DNA of 64,000 bases from Orbilia blumenaviensis (GCA_036872755.1 JAVHNS010000005.1:1612001-1676000), one strand, 5' to 3'; counted from the first letter of the stretch, positions 49,598 to 60,344 are shown. A program made the numbers and translations. Notes: a model not told the origin generated them from the letters alone.

Positions 49598-49847
49598 TAT
49601 TCTGTATGTGTACTTTATGAGAAAGCTTTAAACTGACATCGATATTTCAATCAGCTTCGCCATGGCTGCTCCAGCTCCAGTCGCCGATCCAAACCCGGCC
49701 CCAGTTGCCGAACCAGAGGCCGCCCCTGTTGCTAACCCGACTTATAATCATTGGAAGAAGAAGAACCACTACAAACAAACTGGTTACTGGAAATGGCATA
49801 ACGGCAGATGGTATCAGGTCCAGTGGAAGAAGCACTACAAGGAATAG
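49454..49847 (+). CDS. Small secreted peptide precursor with X-Pro/X-Ala pro-region (copy 1)
   Basis: Two exons (49454–49497, 49655–49847) encode 78 residues. Residues 1–19 form a signal peptide (MQLTQILTLGVALLGFAMA) interrupted by the intron after 44 coding bases. From residue 20, 24 residues read as twelve consecutive dipeptides ending in Pro or Ala (AP-AP-VA-DP-NP-AP and so on). The remaining 35 residues are rich in Lys, His, Trp and Tyr, without Cys, with patterns such as HWKKKNHYK and WKWHNGRWYQVQW. Such dipeptide runs are the known substrate of Ste13/DPP-IV aminopeptidases in secreted peptide precursors. I infer release of a cationic aromatic peptide. Function is unknown: a defence, signalling or surface peptide is possible. 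There is no KR site. Confidence 0.75.
49554..49592 (+). repeat. 39-base poly-T tract in intron
   Basis: An uninterrupted run of 39 T lies inside the single intron of small secreted-peptide gene 1, far longer than any other homopolymer in the window (the rest are about 17 or less). It sits between the donor and the AG acceptor, so it may act as an extended polypyrimidine tract. Confidence 0.9.
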
Positions 49848-51001
49848 ATGCCCACTTAAGCTTAACCAGAATATGTATGTCACTTCCTCTCACCTTGTTT
49901 GTCCTTCTACTCCATATCATCACAGTACTAATATATTTGATTAGTCGATCTACACACCCCCGTCAGATAGCGCATTTGATATTATGGTCCCTATCAAAGT
50001 CGCTACTTGGTACAGTTTATTTCACGAATTGACAACGATTTAACGTATCACGAATTTCTTTTCACTTTCGGTTTTTGTCAATCTTCGATTCTACAAGCCC
50101 CATTTTTTCACCCCTAACTGCTGGTTTCGAACCCCTCTTCAGTTCTGAACGAATGACTAGATTGTTCTTTTTAAAAGATGGTTGGATTGGAGATGCCACC
50201 TTTTTTTTTTGTTTAGATAGGGGATATCAAAGCTTGGAAGGTACCGTTTATGTATCTAGATAGTACCCAATTAGAAGCAGAAATGAAAGAAGTATAGAAA
50301 CAAAGTAACATTCCTACATTCTTTTACGTGATACATGATCTTAGGATGGTAATTGGGATATACAAGGCAGTTGATAGCGTTACATCAGGTGTTTGAGTGC
50401 GTTATTATTGATTCTGAGTAGGGCGCGGTTGTACATGGTTATATAAAATCTGCATACCCGAATTGGCCATGGATCCCGTCGGTAGGGGCGTATACATAAT
50501 CAAGCATTTAAGTCTAAAGCATGACTGCAACTAAAGGAGGGCTCGAGGTTCCACTTCGTAAGCGAGGCTTTCAAGATAGTTAAGGAATCATACCCGAAGT
50601 CAAGGCTTTAAAGTGAGCTCGTTTAGGTAGCTGGTGGCGATATAGTTATCTCACTATCACTAAATAGCCAATAGCAATATCACAAAAGCCATGTTGCAAC
50701 GTTTACGGGGCGGTTCGAAATAGTTAGAATAGTCTTCGCAGTCAAGGATCTCCAACCATACTCTTCCAAATGCGTTCATGGGATTTTGGTACCATGGTTA
50801 TGGGCTGCTTCCGGTATATAAGGTACAACATTTGCCGCTATTGGGATTGATGCTTGAAGGGATAGGTTTTGCACTACTAGCTGCCTCCCTTACAAATCGC
50901 AACCTTTGTTGCAGTCACTCCTTTGAACATAAAGACAATATCGCAACTACCATATTCATTAGTGCCAGAATCATCCCCGTTTCTTTGAGGAAACTGAAAC
51001 A
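49848..51001. other. Intergenic between the two secreted-peptide genes
   Basis: AT-rich 1.15-kb spacer with no further peptide gene that I can find. Its right part is the promoter of copy 2, including a TATATAAG element at 50815–50822. Confidence 0.6.
50815..50822 (+). promoter_or_regulatory. TATA box of small secreted-peptide gene 2
   Basis: TATATAAG lies about 185 bp upstream of the ATG at 51002, comparable to the arrangement at copy 1. Confidence 0.45.
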
Positions 51002-51212
51002 ATGCAGTCTCCGAAAGTAATTATCTTACTGGCCGCATTTTTTAGGTATGGATACACCTATCCTTCTCGAGGGACAACGGCGAGTTTGATTCAGGTGATT
51101 AACTGCGTCATCTAGTCTTACAATGGCACTACCAGCCCCTGTTCCTGCGCCAGAGCCAGAGCCAGAAATCAGTTGGACGGATCGATGGCTCCCAAATTTG
51201 TTCAGCAGCTAA
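51002..51212 (+). CDS. Small secreted peptide precursor with X-Pro pro-region (copy 2)
   Basis: Two exons (51002–51045, 51116–51212) encode 46 residues. The signal peptide (MQSPKVIILLAAFFSLTMA) is split by an intron after 44 coding bases, exactly as in copy 1, and both ORFs begin ATGCA. The next residues are six X-Pro dipeptides (LP-AP-VP-AP-EP-EP), followed by a 15-residue tail containing ISWTDRWLPNLFSS. Start context (AACAATG) and splice sites (GTATGG, TCTAG) are good. Copy 2 keeps the signal and pro-region design but its C-terminal peptide is short, mildly acidic and unlike copy 1. It is too short for routine gene finders. A decayed copy is possible, though the frame is intact. Confidence 0.65.
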
Positions 51213-51653
51213 AGGAATCTCGCAAAGCAGTCGCTCAAAGTTTTTTCGTGAGCGTGGCAAATCTAGGCATACAATAAGGTGACTTGGGGGCGTCGAAATT
51301 TATATTGGTTTTTGTTCGAACTATATCTTTGGCCTGGAGTTTTGATTTGGAAAGTTGTTTGGAATGGTGCTAGTTAGGGTGTGATTCTATCTAGGTGGAC
51401 TAGAGCACAGGATTCGCAACACTGAATTTGAGGAGCTATTGCACGATTTCTGTGTTAATAATCTTTATAGTTTCCTTGATTAGTACGAACTGAAAGAAGT
51501 AGCCATATGAATCGCTTTTGGTTTTATCGCCTACAAATATCATCGGTGTATCTACAGGGTGTCCAGTGTATTTTAATATATACCAAGACCCAATGGAACT
51601 AAACTGTACAAAAGGGGTTACGAAATATAGGGCGGTAGGAGATGCGACAAAGC
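51213..51653. other. Intergenic, no gene seen
   Basis: AT-rich spacer between secreted-peptide gene 2 and the 3' end of the complex I subunit gene. Confidence 0.6.
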
Positions 51654-52425
51654 TTACGACTGTTCTCTCTCAAAGTATTTCCACTGACCCTCTACAGGTT
51701 CTTCCATCAATGGCTCCCACCTGTAAATCCGCCGTCGTTAGTATTTGAAAGTTGAATGAGATTGTGTTTGAGGGTTATACTTACGGCTTTGTCTTAGCCA
51801 TCACATCAACCAACTTGTACTCATCGTAAGCTTGCTCAATAACTTGCTCAATCAAACCGCTTCCGATCTGTTCTTCAATAGCTTCGACCTGCTCTGACGA
51901 AATATCGGGCTCTCCCTTGAAACCCTCATAATCGGGTGCTTTCCTCTTGTTCACCTCTTCCCAATGTGCAATTCTAGCCGCCTTAATCTCATCATTCCTC
52001 CATTTCACCAACTCTACAAGTTCATGGTCATCTTCTTGATGGCCCTCCCAGTCTCCCCAGTAAGCCTGAATAGCCTCGCGATGTAAAACCTGCTCTTGAA
52101 TCTCCTCGTTATACTTTGGTGGCGATTCGATACCTCGCCTTTCTCGCTCCTTAAGATAAGCCTCCCAGCCGGGAGGGAGTTGTTCCTCGACTATACGTTT
52201 GCGGTGCTTGATTATTGCTTCTGTGGCAGTCCGGTAGGCTGATTCCTCGGGAAACTCAGAGAGCTTCTGGAGTGTGTGGTTGTAGAGAGTGAGGAGAGTC
52301 GGACGAGGAGTTGGGTGAGTGGGAAGACCCGCGATACCTGTCGGATGGAAGGCGAACAGACGAGGGGTGCTTTTTGTCGGGACCGCCGATTTTGCGGCTT
52401 GCAGGAGGCGGAGAGCGGGTCTCAT
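51654..52425 (-). CDS. NADH:ubiquinone oxidoreductase 29.9-kDa-type subunit (NDUFA5 family)
   Basis: Two exons (52425–51785, 51720–51654) total 708 bases, giving 235 residues. It is an accessory subunit of mitochondrial complex I. The N terminus MRPALRLLQAAKSAVPTK is Arg-rich and amphipathic, as a mitochondrial presequence. TGIAGLPTHPTPRPTLLTLYNHTLQKLSEFPEESAYR and the following basic segment are the conserved NDUFA5 (B13) region. Without splicing, the frame ends KTKP-stop, because the donor GTAAGT itself contains TAA. The second exon restores PWEPLMEEPVEGQWKYFERE, the family's usual C terminus, which supports the intron. It is divergent from the DHODH gene across 425 bp. Confidence 0.92.
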
Positions 52426-52850
52426 TGTGGAGGGGTGTATGTGAGAATGAAGGGGAGTCGACAGGTGTCGCCAGCGATATAGTCTATACCAGCATGATGG
52501 TTAGCTCAAATTAGTACCTTTGGAGACGATAAATAGTAGAATACGTACCGATGGCTTGGGTAGTTGACGATGGTATAAAGTGAGGTTGTCGTCTGGAATG
52601 ACGTCCTACCGGGTGTAGTTCTTCTTCAGCGGGAATCAGGAAGTGTTTAATTGGCCAATGGCAAATCGCGCCCGCCTCAACTGTGGCTGGTGCAGTAAAC
52701 AACATGGCGGTGCAGCATCGGCCCAACGCAAGGCGTGAATTAACGTCTTTCGGCTCAACCTCGACGTCTTCATTACCAATTTTAATTATCACGAGCGGGA
52801 TGCGACGGTGAACGTCCCACTGCTAATAACTCAAGCAACCGGAAGGAAGG
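52426..52850. promoter_or_regulatory. Divergent promoter, complex I subunit / DHODH
   Basis: A 425-bp interval between the two start codons, containing a CCAAT-box-type TTGGCCAATGG near 52649–52659 and no other gene. Both genes encode mitochondrial ubiquinone-linked functions, so shared control is plausible. Confidence 0.55.
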
Positions 52851-54300
52851 ATGTCGCCTTCTCACCTTCGCCCTCTTCTGCGTCCGAGGGCCTTTACTGG
52901 CGCCAATGGTGCCTTTTCGGCCCTTAGACAACCGTCGGCCTTTCAAGCTTTTCGACGAACATACGCCACAAAAAAGACCCCATTGTCAACTACTGGGACG
53001 GTTGTGAAGTCCACAATTGCTATCACCACATTGGCTTTGTTTGGATACTATGCTACAGACTCTCGGGCTGCTGTCCATCGTTATTTTGTCGTCCCAGCGC
53101 TGCGGGTTATCGCACCGGATGCCGAAGATGCACATGCTTTAGGACTGAAAATGCTACGGGTTCTCTGGGATTATGGCCTACACCCTCGAGACAGACTCGG
53201 AATGAGAGAAGAAGATGACAAAGAGCCATTCCTCGAAACTTATGTAGGAATTTCCATTTACAATCAGCTGCCATTTTCCAGTTGATACTAACAGATATAA
53301 CCAATAGGTCTGGGACAAACGTATCATAAATCCAATCTACATATCCGCTGGTCTCGATAAAAATGCCGAAGCCGTAGACGCCTTATTCGCCCTTGGCCCT
53401 TCAATCATCGAAGTCGGCTGTGTAACACCTCAACCCCAAACCGGTAACGCACGTCCACGTGTTTTTCGCCTCGTGGCTGATAAAGCCCTGATCAACCGTT
53501 ACGGCTTCAATTCACTGGGTTCCGATTATGTAGCAAGAAAGCTACGCGAGAGAGTACTTCGATATGCTGCTGATAATGGAATGACGGAACAAGATGTACT
53601 TGATAACCTACCAGCGAGTCTGTATCCTGGGAAGTTATTGGCTGTACAAATTGGAAAGAACAAGTCTGTTAGTGAAGACGATATCGAGGGCGTGAAGGCA
53701 GCATATATCTCGGGTGTTAAATCGCTTGGGCTATACGCTGATGTCTTGGTTGTTAATGTATCCAGCCCGAACACACCGGGTCTGAGGAAACTGCAATCCG
53801 GGAATACCCTGACAGAGCTCCTTTCCGCTGTTGTGGTCGAGGCGAAAAAAGTAGATAAGAAGGAAAAGCCGAGGGTTATTGTCAAGATATCTCCAGATGA
53901 AAGCTCAAAGCAACAGATCGATGATATCACATCTGCGATCAAGAGGTCTGGTGTTGATGGCGTAGTTGTGGCCAATACCACTTTGAGAAGACCGGATACA
54001 TTGGTTTCCCCCCCTCATCTAGTGCATGAAGCTGGTGGGCTCTCTGGGCCTGAGTTATTTGATACTATGAGGGACCTAGTGAAGGAGTATAGAAGACGCC
54101 TTCCCAGGGACAAGGAGATCTGGGCTAGTGGTGGAGTTTCCACAGGACAGGACGCCCTGGATGTTTTGAAGGAAGGTGCTGGTGTTGTTGGTGTATATAC
54201 GGCCATGATATATGGCGGAGCCGGTACTATTGGGAGGATAAAGGAGGAAATCCGGGAAATCGTAAGGACTACGATTGCCAAAAAAGAAGGAGGTAAATAG
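52851..54300 (+). CDS. Dihydroorotate dehydrogenase, mitochondrial class 2
   Basis: Two exons (52851–53243, 53308–54300) total 1386 bases, giving 461 residues. It oxidises dihydroorotate to orotate and passes electrons through FMN to ubiquinone at the inner mitochondrial membrane. The Arg-rich N terminus (LRPLLRPRAF, FRRTYATKK) looks like a presequence. A membrane helix (TIAITTLALFGYYA) follows, as in class 2 enzymes. Conserved blocks are ISAGLDKNAEAVDAL near 143–157, VGCVTPQPQTGN, the active-site block SSPNTPGLRKL at about 283–293, NTTLRRP, and the C-terminal GAGVVGVYTAMIYGG phosphate-binding region. The intron carries TACTAAC before a CCAATAG acceptor. The product is used by the OPRT encoded at 13.9–14.6 kb. 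Confidence 0.95.
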
Positions 54301-54539
54301 ATAAAAAGTTATTATGCGTAGCATTGAGAATATTGACTTTTTCACATAAAATTATATTTTCCCTTGCAGATGTACATACATATTCTAGCGATTTTATTTA
54401 TACCTAACGCATTTATCGAAGTGTATTTTTGTCTAAAAGATCGAATACGATGGTATACCACTGTTGGCGGTAGATAAGTATTCAATTTCCTATATTGGGG
54501 ATCTTGACTATGGTAAAATATATAGCTGTAGGCCATCCG

Positions 54540-55802
54540 TTACTGCTTATACTGGTCCAAAGGAACAGTGTCCGCAAATAAAACATCATTCATCCCAGCT
54601 GGATACCGTTCACCGATCGGTACACACTCCCTCGCCAATCTTTCCACTTCCTTCTTATCTTCTTCAGAAAGTTCGACCTTCAAAGCTCCCAGGTTTTCCT
54701 TCAACCCTTCGATTCTCGTTGTTCCAGGGATTGGGACAATATCATCACCACGGCTCAATACCCACGCTAGTGTCAATTGTGCAGCAGTAACACCCTTTTT
54801 ATCAGCAAGAGCCTTAATACCGTCTACCAACTCCAGATTCTTCGGGAAATTCTCCTTAGAGAAACGAGGAGCGAAGGTTCTGAAATCGCCTGGTTCAAAG
54901 TCATCAACCGAGCGATAACGGCCTGTCAGGAAGCCGCGGCCCAGCGGGCTGTACGCTACTGTCGCAATTCCAAGCTCACGGCAGGTATTTAGAACATTAC
55001 GTTCTGGTTCCTCGATGTCAATTGCGAATGGAGAGTATTCGAGCTGAATTGCAGCAAGGGGTTCGACTGCATGGGCGCGGCGGATGGTTTCTGCAGATGC
55101 CTCCGAAAGCCCGATATTACGAATTTTGCCAGCTTGTTTGAGTTCCTTGAGAGCTCCCATGGTTATTTCGATGGGAGTCTTTGAGTCAATTCTAAAATGC
55201 CACTCGAGTCAGAAACGCTGGTAGACTATTTAAATATGGGGAGAAGTTGAATATAACTTACCGATGAACATAATACAAATCAATGTAGTCAACTCCCAGC
55301 CTCTTAAGACTTGACTCAACTGCCTTCTTCACATACTCCGGGCTACCGTCGGTTCCGTATTGTCCTTTCGATGGATCGATGACCTTGATTCCGAACTTAG
55401 TAGCCAAGAAAACCTTTTCGCGAAGGCCCGGGTTGAGCTTGAACCATTGGCTGATGAGGTCTTCGTTGTCACCATAGATATCACTAGTATCAATCTTAGA
55501 AATCCCTTTTGTTAGATATGGCAGCCCTTAGGTAGAAGCATGTGGGTGAGGTGGATTACAAAATAAACCCCACTCTCTACGACGGTATCGAGCATTTTCA
55601 AACGGTGTTCATCTGGCTTTGCTTGGCCATAGCCGACAGAGAGACCTAGATACGAATTCGGCATAATGTTAGACATTAAGACTGATACAATATGACCCGG
55701 TCTTCGTATTTACACACCCATTGCGCCGTATCCTAACTCGGAGACATGAGGGCCATTCTTGCCCAATTGGCGGGTTGCAATTGGAGTTCCGTATGTAACC
55801 AT
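54540..55802 (-). CDS. Aldo-keto reductase (YakC/AKR13-like)
   Basis: Four exons (55802–55718, 55645–55560, 55494–55262, 55191–54540) total 1056 bases, giving 351 residues. An NADPH-dependent TIM-barrel oxidoreductase; the substrate is unknown. The N terminus [19 protein letters not shown] is typical. The catalytic tetrad can be placed at D59 and Y64 (IDTSDIYG), K90 (ATKFG) and H134 (LYYVHR). [36 protein letters not shown] and [15 protein letters not shown] (cofactor binding) follow in order. The acceptor of exon 3 was chosen to give [10 protein letters not shown] in frame; an upstream AG would put the frame off. No clustered partner gene is evident. Confidence 0.9.
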
Positions 55803-57811
55803 TTTAAAGTATATATCGAGGTATTCTCAAAGTTGCGACTGGGTATGATCAATATTTTGTAGTATAGGAGCTCGAGAGAAACAGAGCTGTTGCAAGTTTT
55901 AAGATTTGCGTTGATTTCGATAGAGAAGTTTAAGCTTTGAATTGAGAAGCTAAAGTTGGAGATTGGAATTGTGCTGTGGGATGGTAAAAAAATACACTAT
56001 CTGATGAAGGGAGATCCGGAGCATTTTATACTCGAAAAATTCTATGCTCTCTGGATACTTATTCCCGAAGCCAGCCCAATGGGCCTTTCCAAATCAAGTA
56101 AATATGCAAATGCATGACGTTCCGTCCTTCGTGCAGTGTGGCAGGCGCAAGCTGTTCTATCAATTACGTATCCAATTTCCATCGGAACGGAGCGTACCTG
56201 GAGCTAAAGGTACATATTACGGTTTATTAGAAATCCAAACCGGTTACTCCTCTAACTCGCGTCGAAACTCTTAGTCTTCTGTGTTATGAAATCACGTTTC
56301 ATACTTTAGGATGGCGGGAACGGATAAGCTTGATTACATGGCAGGGGTGTAAGCCATCAAATCATACCATACCCGGGGGGGAGAGGTAACGATATTCATG
56401 TGCTCAAAAGGAACTCGTAATCGGCCATTTTGGATCCATGGAAGAATGATATCAAGATCGCGCTTCTGGTGTTCGCTCGCCGGAGTTTGGAGTTAAGGTT
56501 AGCGAAATGGTGGCAACCGAAGTAGCTTAGCTAATCGGTCTTTTCTCCGTCTCAAAGCGCATCTATAACCAATGTAGCGCAGCCAAAATGGCTTATATCC
56601 CTGTAATGTCAGCAGAAAGCTTAATCTCACTAACAATCGAAGTTCGGAGCTTATGTAATACAGCGCGCATCGGGGACAGTACACTTTGTTAACATGGTTT
56701 GCAACATCTGAGAACACGAAATTTTAATCGTAGATACAAGCTATAGCTATGCATGTAGAAGGTACGTTGTTCATATCATTGGCTATAAAGGGAATATTTT
56801 AGCGATCTAAGCTTGGCTGTCGCCCTGAATCTGATGCAGATACCTGGGTATATCGTCTAACCGCGGCATAGAAATATCATGTTGTATGTTGCTGGGTATC
56901 GCGGGTGTCGAGACTATCCGAGATCCGTTCTCGCGAAGAATTGACTCATTAATGCATTAGGCCTCAACGGCCAAGTTTATATTTTTGGATTAAGTAAGTG
57001 CTGAAGTAATCAGTACTATTGTACTAGTGTGATTAAGTAAGCTATACGGCCGAATACTGCTCCAAGTTCTCTAAATTCTGGGCTGTACCCTAGCAATAAC
57101 ACAAGCGTCTACATATATGGGAACTGGGGTTGGAGAATGTGCAATGCTGGGTACTAGAAGATGCCTCCTTCCGGTAATTAACGGCTTATGTAATTGTTTC
57201 TAGGGCGGAGGGGTCTACAATTAATCATATGCATGAGCATCCAAGGCCGAAAGACTCAAGGTCTAAGCTAAGGACTAGGTCAGGGCCGATCGGGAAATGT
57301 TTGGAATATACTGGCCCTGAGTTAATGGTGCCGCACGTCTGTAGAATAATTGGAGATTACATAGCATCAATTGCATTTGTTTAGGTAATATTGATCAAAT
57401 GATCTAGAATTCGAAAGCGAGATCTTGTACATGCGAAAGAGAAAATACTATGAAGCCTGAAGCTTCTATACGCAGGGTGTGCATACTATCATAAAGTAAA
57501 AGACTTAAGGCTAGCGATTGAATGATAAAATGATACTCATTGATGAAATAGTCGTAATAGGTCAGACGACCTTGAGAGACTTCAAATCCAACCCAAAACC
57601 GGTCTCGTTGTAACCTCAAGGTAGAATAGGTGACCAGGCGAGTTTGCTAGTTCGTTATTAGTAATGCTGCACTGATATGTCTTTCATTCTTTCCATGGCC
57701 ATATGGTCTGTGATATATTCAATGGCCGCAGTATTACAATCTTAGTGTTCTTCAATATATTCCCATACCCGCCCATAGAGCTCTATAGCGCTAGCGTCCA
57801 TATACTTGAAG
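55803..57811. other. AT-rich gene-poor region
   Basis: 2.0 kb with only short frames on either strand and no recognised element. The left end is the promoter of the aldo-keto reductase gene. Confidence 0.55.
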
Positions 57812-59062
57812 CTAACCGGCGAACATCGGACATTTTCCAGTGGCCTCGACAATGCTCCCCCCTCCGAGTAGTGATCCGTGATTCCACCCTTCATTTCCTG
57901 CACCTTTGCCCATTGTGGACTTTGGACCAAGGTCGCCAATTCGATAGCCGTGAACTGATCCGAACTCTTCCTGACTCGGAACTCCCCAACCCATTAGGAC
58001 ACACAACCAACCGATCGGCCCATAGCTATTCCACCAAGTTCTTTTAAGATACCACGGATCTGTCTCCCATAAATTAAAATAATACCTCCTCTCCAAGAGC
58101 GGAACCGAAGGGTCAATAGGGTCGACCTGAATCGCGCTATGCTTCTTGAACCTTGGCAACACGAAATGTCTTGTGCAAAACGCTCGAATTTCGAAAATTC
58201 CGTTCACCACAGGTTCAATCCATTTTGGTGGGTCAGGCCAATAAAAAGATGCTCTGAGCCTGGGGTCACAAAGAGCATGTACCACCCGATTAGCTTGAGG
58301 GTGCATGAATTTAGGAACAAAATATAACAAAATATCCACAGTGGCTATTGCGACGTTTCGATTGGTTTCGGAAGGCTGCATGTATCTTTCTTCGTACGCA
58401 TTCGCCCATTCATATGTGGCTTCGAAGGAGTCTGGAATTCCAGTTATACCCATCATTACCCCGACTTGGCTCCAGAAGCGATGGATTCCCATCAACTCGA
58501 TCGGATGCAGTTTACGCCATTCGTATTTGTTGATAAAGACAGGTGGTTGGCACATAAAGAGTGCTAGGGTGTATAGAAGATCATCGTTTGATATGGTGTC
58601 TTTATGCCTGTTATGAAGGTAGTTTATCCTTTCAATCGCGATTCTTGCTCTAGGAGAATCGAGAGGAAAAGACATTAACTCGACAATGAGGACTGAAGTG
58701 TCGACATATCGTCTGTGAGCGGTAGAGCGTTGTGACAGTTGACGTGTTTTCCAGAGCAGAGACGAGATAGTCGGGATCCCATATGTCCGGAATAACGCAA
58801 ACTGTAAAGCGAGCCTGGTAACGCGGGGAAAATCCCATGCTCCCATGAGCTTTACAGCCTGTTCAGCATGGGAGATCGAGAGATCCGATGACTTTGTGAC
58901 TATACCACACTCATTTTGAACGCTTTGAAGGAATTTGTTGAGGTTGCGGTAGCGGAAGTGGCGGACAATTAAGAGGTACGAAACTATGGCGCTAGTGCAG
59001 AGGACCTTTATGACCGGGATGTCTTTTGCATTCGATAAAACTAAGTCTACTAGAGACTCCAT
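57812..59062 (-). CDS. mpaB/rubber-oxygenase-like ER-bound protein (DUF2236)
   Basis: A single exon encodes 416 residues. A membrane segment near residues 15–35 (IPVIKVLCTSAIVSYLLIV) is followed by RHFRYRNL, fitting an N-terminal ER anchor. Downstream sequence resembles the mpaB/mpaB'/latex-clearing-protein catalytic domain: MGAWDFPRVTRLALQFALFRTYGIPTIS, then RRYVDTSVLI and INYLHNRHKDTISNDDLLYTLALF, where family members place a conserved Arg/Thr pair and a haem-contacting His, and later LHPIELMGIHRFWSQVGVMMGI. Relatives cleave isoprenoid chains; MpaB' in mycophenolic-acid synthesis is the named fungal case. Here there is no synthase nearby, so the substrate is unknown. The C-terminal part is Gly-rich and ends CPMFAG. 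Confidence 0.8.
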   Translation of the reverse strand: MESLVDLVLSNAKDIPVIKVLCTSAIVSYLLIVRHFRYRNLNKFLQSVQNECGIVTKSSDLSISHAEQAVKLMGAWDFPRVTRLALQFALFRTYGIPTISSLLWKTRQLSQRSTAHRRYVDTSVLIVELMSFPLDSPRARIAIERINYLHNRHKDTISNDDLLYTLALFMCQPPVFINKYEWRKLHPIELMGIHRFWSQVGVMMGITGIPDSFEATYEWANAYEERYMQPSETNRNVAIATVDILLYFVPKFMHPQANRVVHALCDPRLRASFYWPDPPKWIEPVVNGIFEIRAFCTRHFVLPRFKKHSAIQVDPIDPSVPLLERRYYFNLWETDPWYLKRTWWNSYGPIGWLCVLMGWGVPSQEEFGSVHGYRIGDLGPKSTMGKGAGNEGWNHGSLLGGGSIVEATGKCPMFAG

Positions 59063-60317
59063 GACAAAATACAGGGCGTGTGTGGCCTTTTCAGATTAAA
59101 AGAATAGATTAATCCGTTGGGTCCGGACCGTGAGTGAAAAAGAGGAAGACAGGAGTTCTCCAGCCTGCACTTTGGACTCCTCAAGAGTGGTCGGAAGCGA
59201 GGTATGCTTTTATAACCAACTTTAGTATTCCGGCATTTTCTATAGGTCAGATCATGGCGGAACGAGAATTCTTAATAATTCTCGCAAGGGTCCGGGGGCC
59301 TGGAACTCAAAGCTACTAGGTGTTTCATTAATTCAAGGGCCTCTTAAGGAAGGTTACGAGGCTAGATTAATTAACAGTGGTCCACAGACCAGATAGTGGG
59401 TCTGCCATGTGAACGCGCGGGCGAATCTCCAAAGCCACGGCCTATAAGTTTGTCTATCTCGAGTTCATTCAAAGCTTTCAAGCCAAAAGATCTAGCCACG
59501 GCAGAAACTCGAAGTCGAATCCGACTACTCTGCGGTTACACAAGCCGATCTCTCAGGCACTTTTGGGCCTGTCTCACTAGATACTTTAATTCTGAGTTCA
59601 AGTTCGGAATTCGAACTTACCGACATCCGTCAAGCTTCACCACTTACGGTTGATGGGGTGTGTTATTTTCTTTCGCTGTTCATCGACATGCATTCAACCC
59701 CGGCATTTCCTCTGGCAGCGCCGCCCACGCTAAGATCCGATCACGATCGGGACTAATTTGCCAAGCTAGAGTTACCCCGCACCCGCTTTTCCCCAGTCTG
59801 GTTCTCCAACGCGGACAACACCATGGAAGCTCGATTTCAGGGCATAAGTAGGCCTATAGGCCATAAGCCAGTGGATACAGGTTCGCCAACACTTGTGTCG
59901 ACATGCACTAACTGGGCTCTATCGCCAAGGGCTACTCCCTATAAGTGTTCCTTGGCTAGTTGGGCAACATTAGTCGGAACTACGTTTGCAATATTTGCAG
60001 AACATGATAAAGGTCTTAGCTCTCGAACTTGGGTTAGCGCTAGATTTATTTCCTGGCAAAACTGCGTTCGTTGGATCAGCGAGGTTAACCGGTCTTAATC
60101 GTTTGATTACCCTAGCGAAAAATCGATATGCTTAATTATAACAGTAGGAGACACGAGACTATGTCTAAATCAGGGAGATCTGTATAATATATGTCGAAAT
60201 ATGGATCTCTACAGCTTTTATTACAAACGTACTGACTTGTTGTGATACGTTACAAGGGTTAGTTCCCGTGATGTAATTAACCTTCTACGCATTTTAACCT
60301 AAGTAAATATATGTCGG

Positions 60318-60344
60318 GTGTGACATACGTTTAAAATGTCACAC
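60318..60344. repeat. Perfect 9-bp hairpin
   Basis: GTGTGACAT and ATGTCACAC form a perfect inverted repeat with a 9-base loop. There is no long T run after it and no gene before it, so it is not called a terminator. It could be a protein-binding palindrome or a remnant of a small transposon. Confidence 0.7.

Noticed and set aside
49655..49847. Alpha-factor-type mating pheromone precursor
   Set aside because: The pro-region fits Ste13-type trimming, but there are no Kex2 sites and no repeated mature peptide units.
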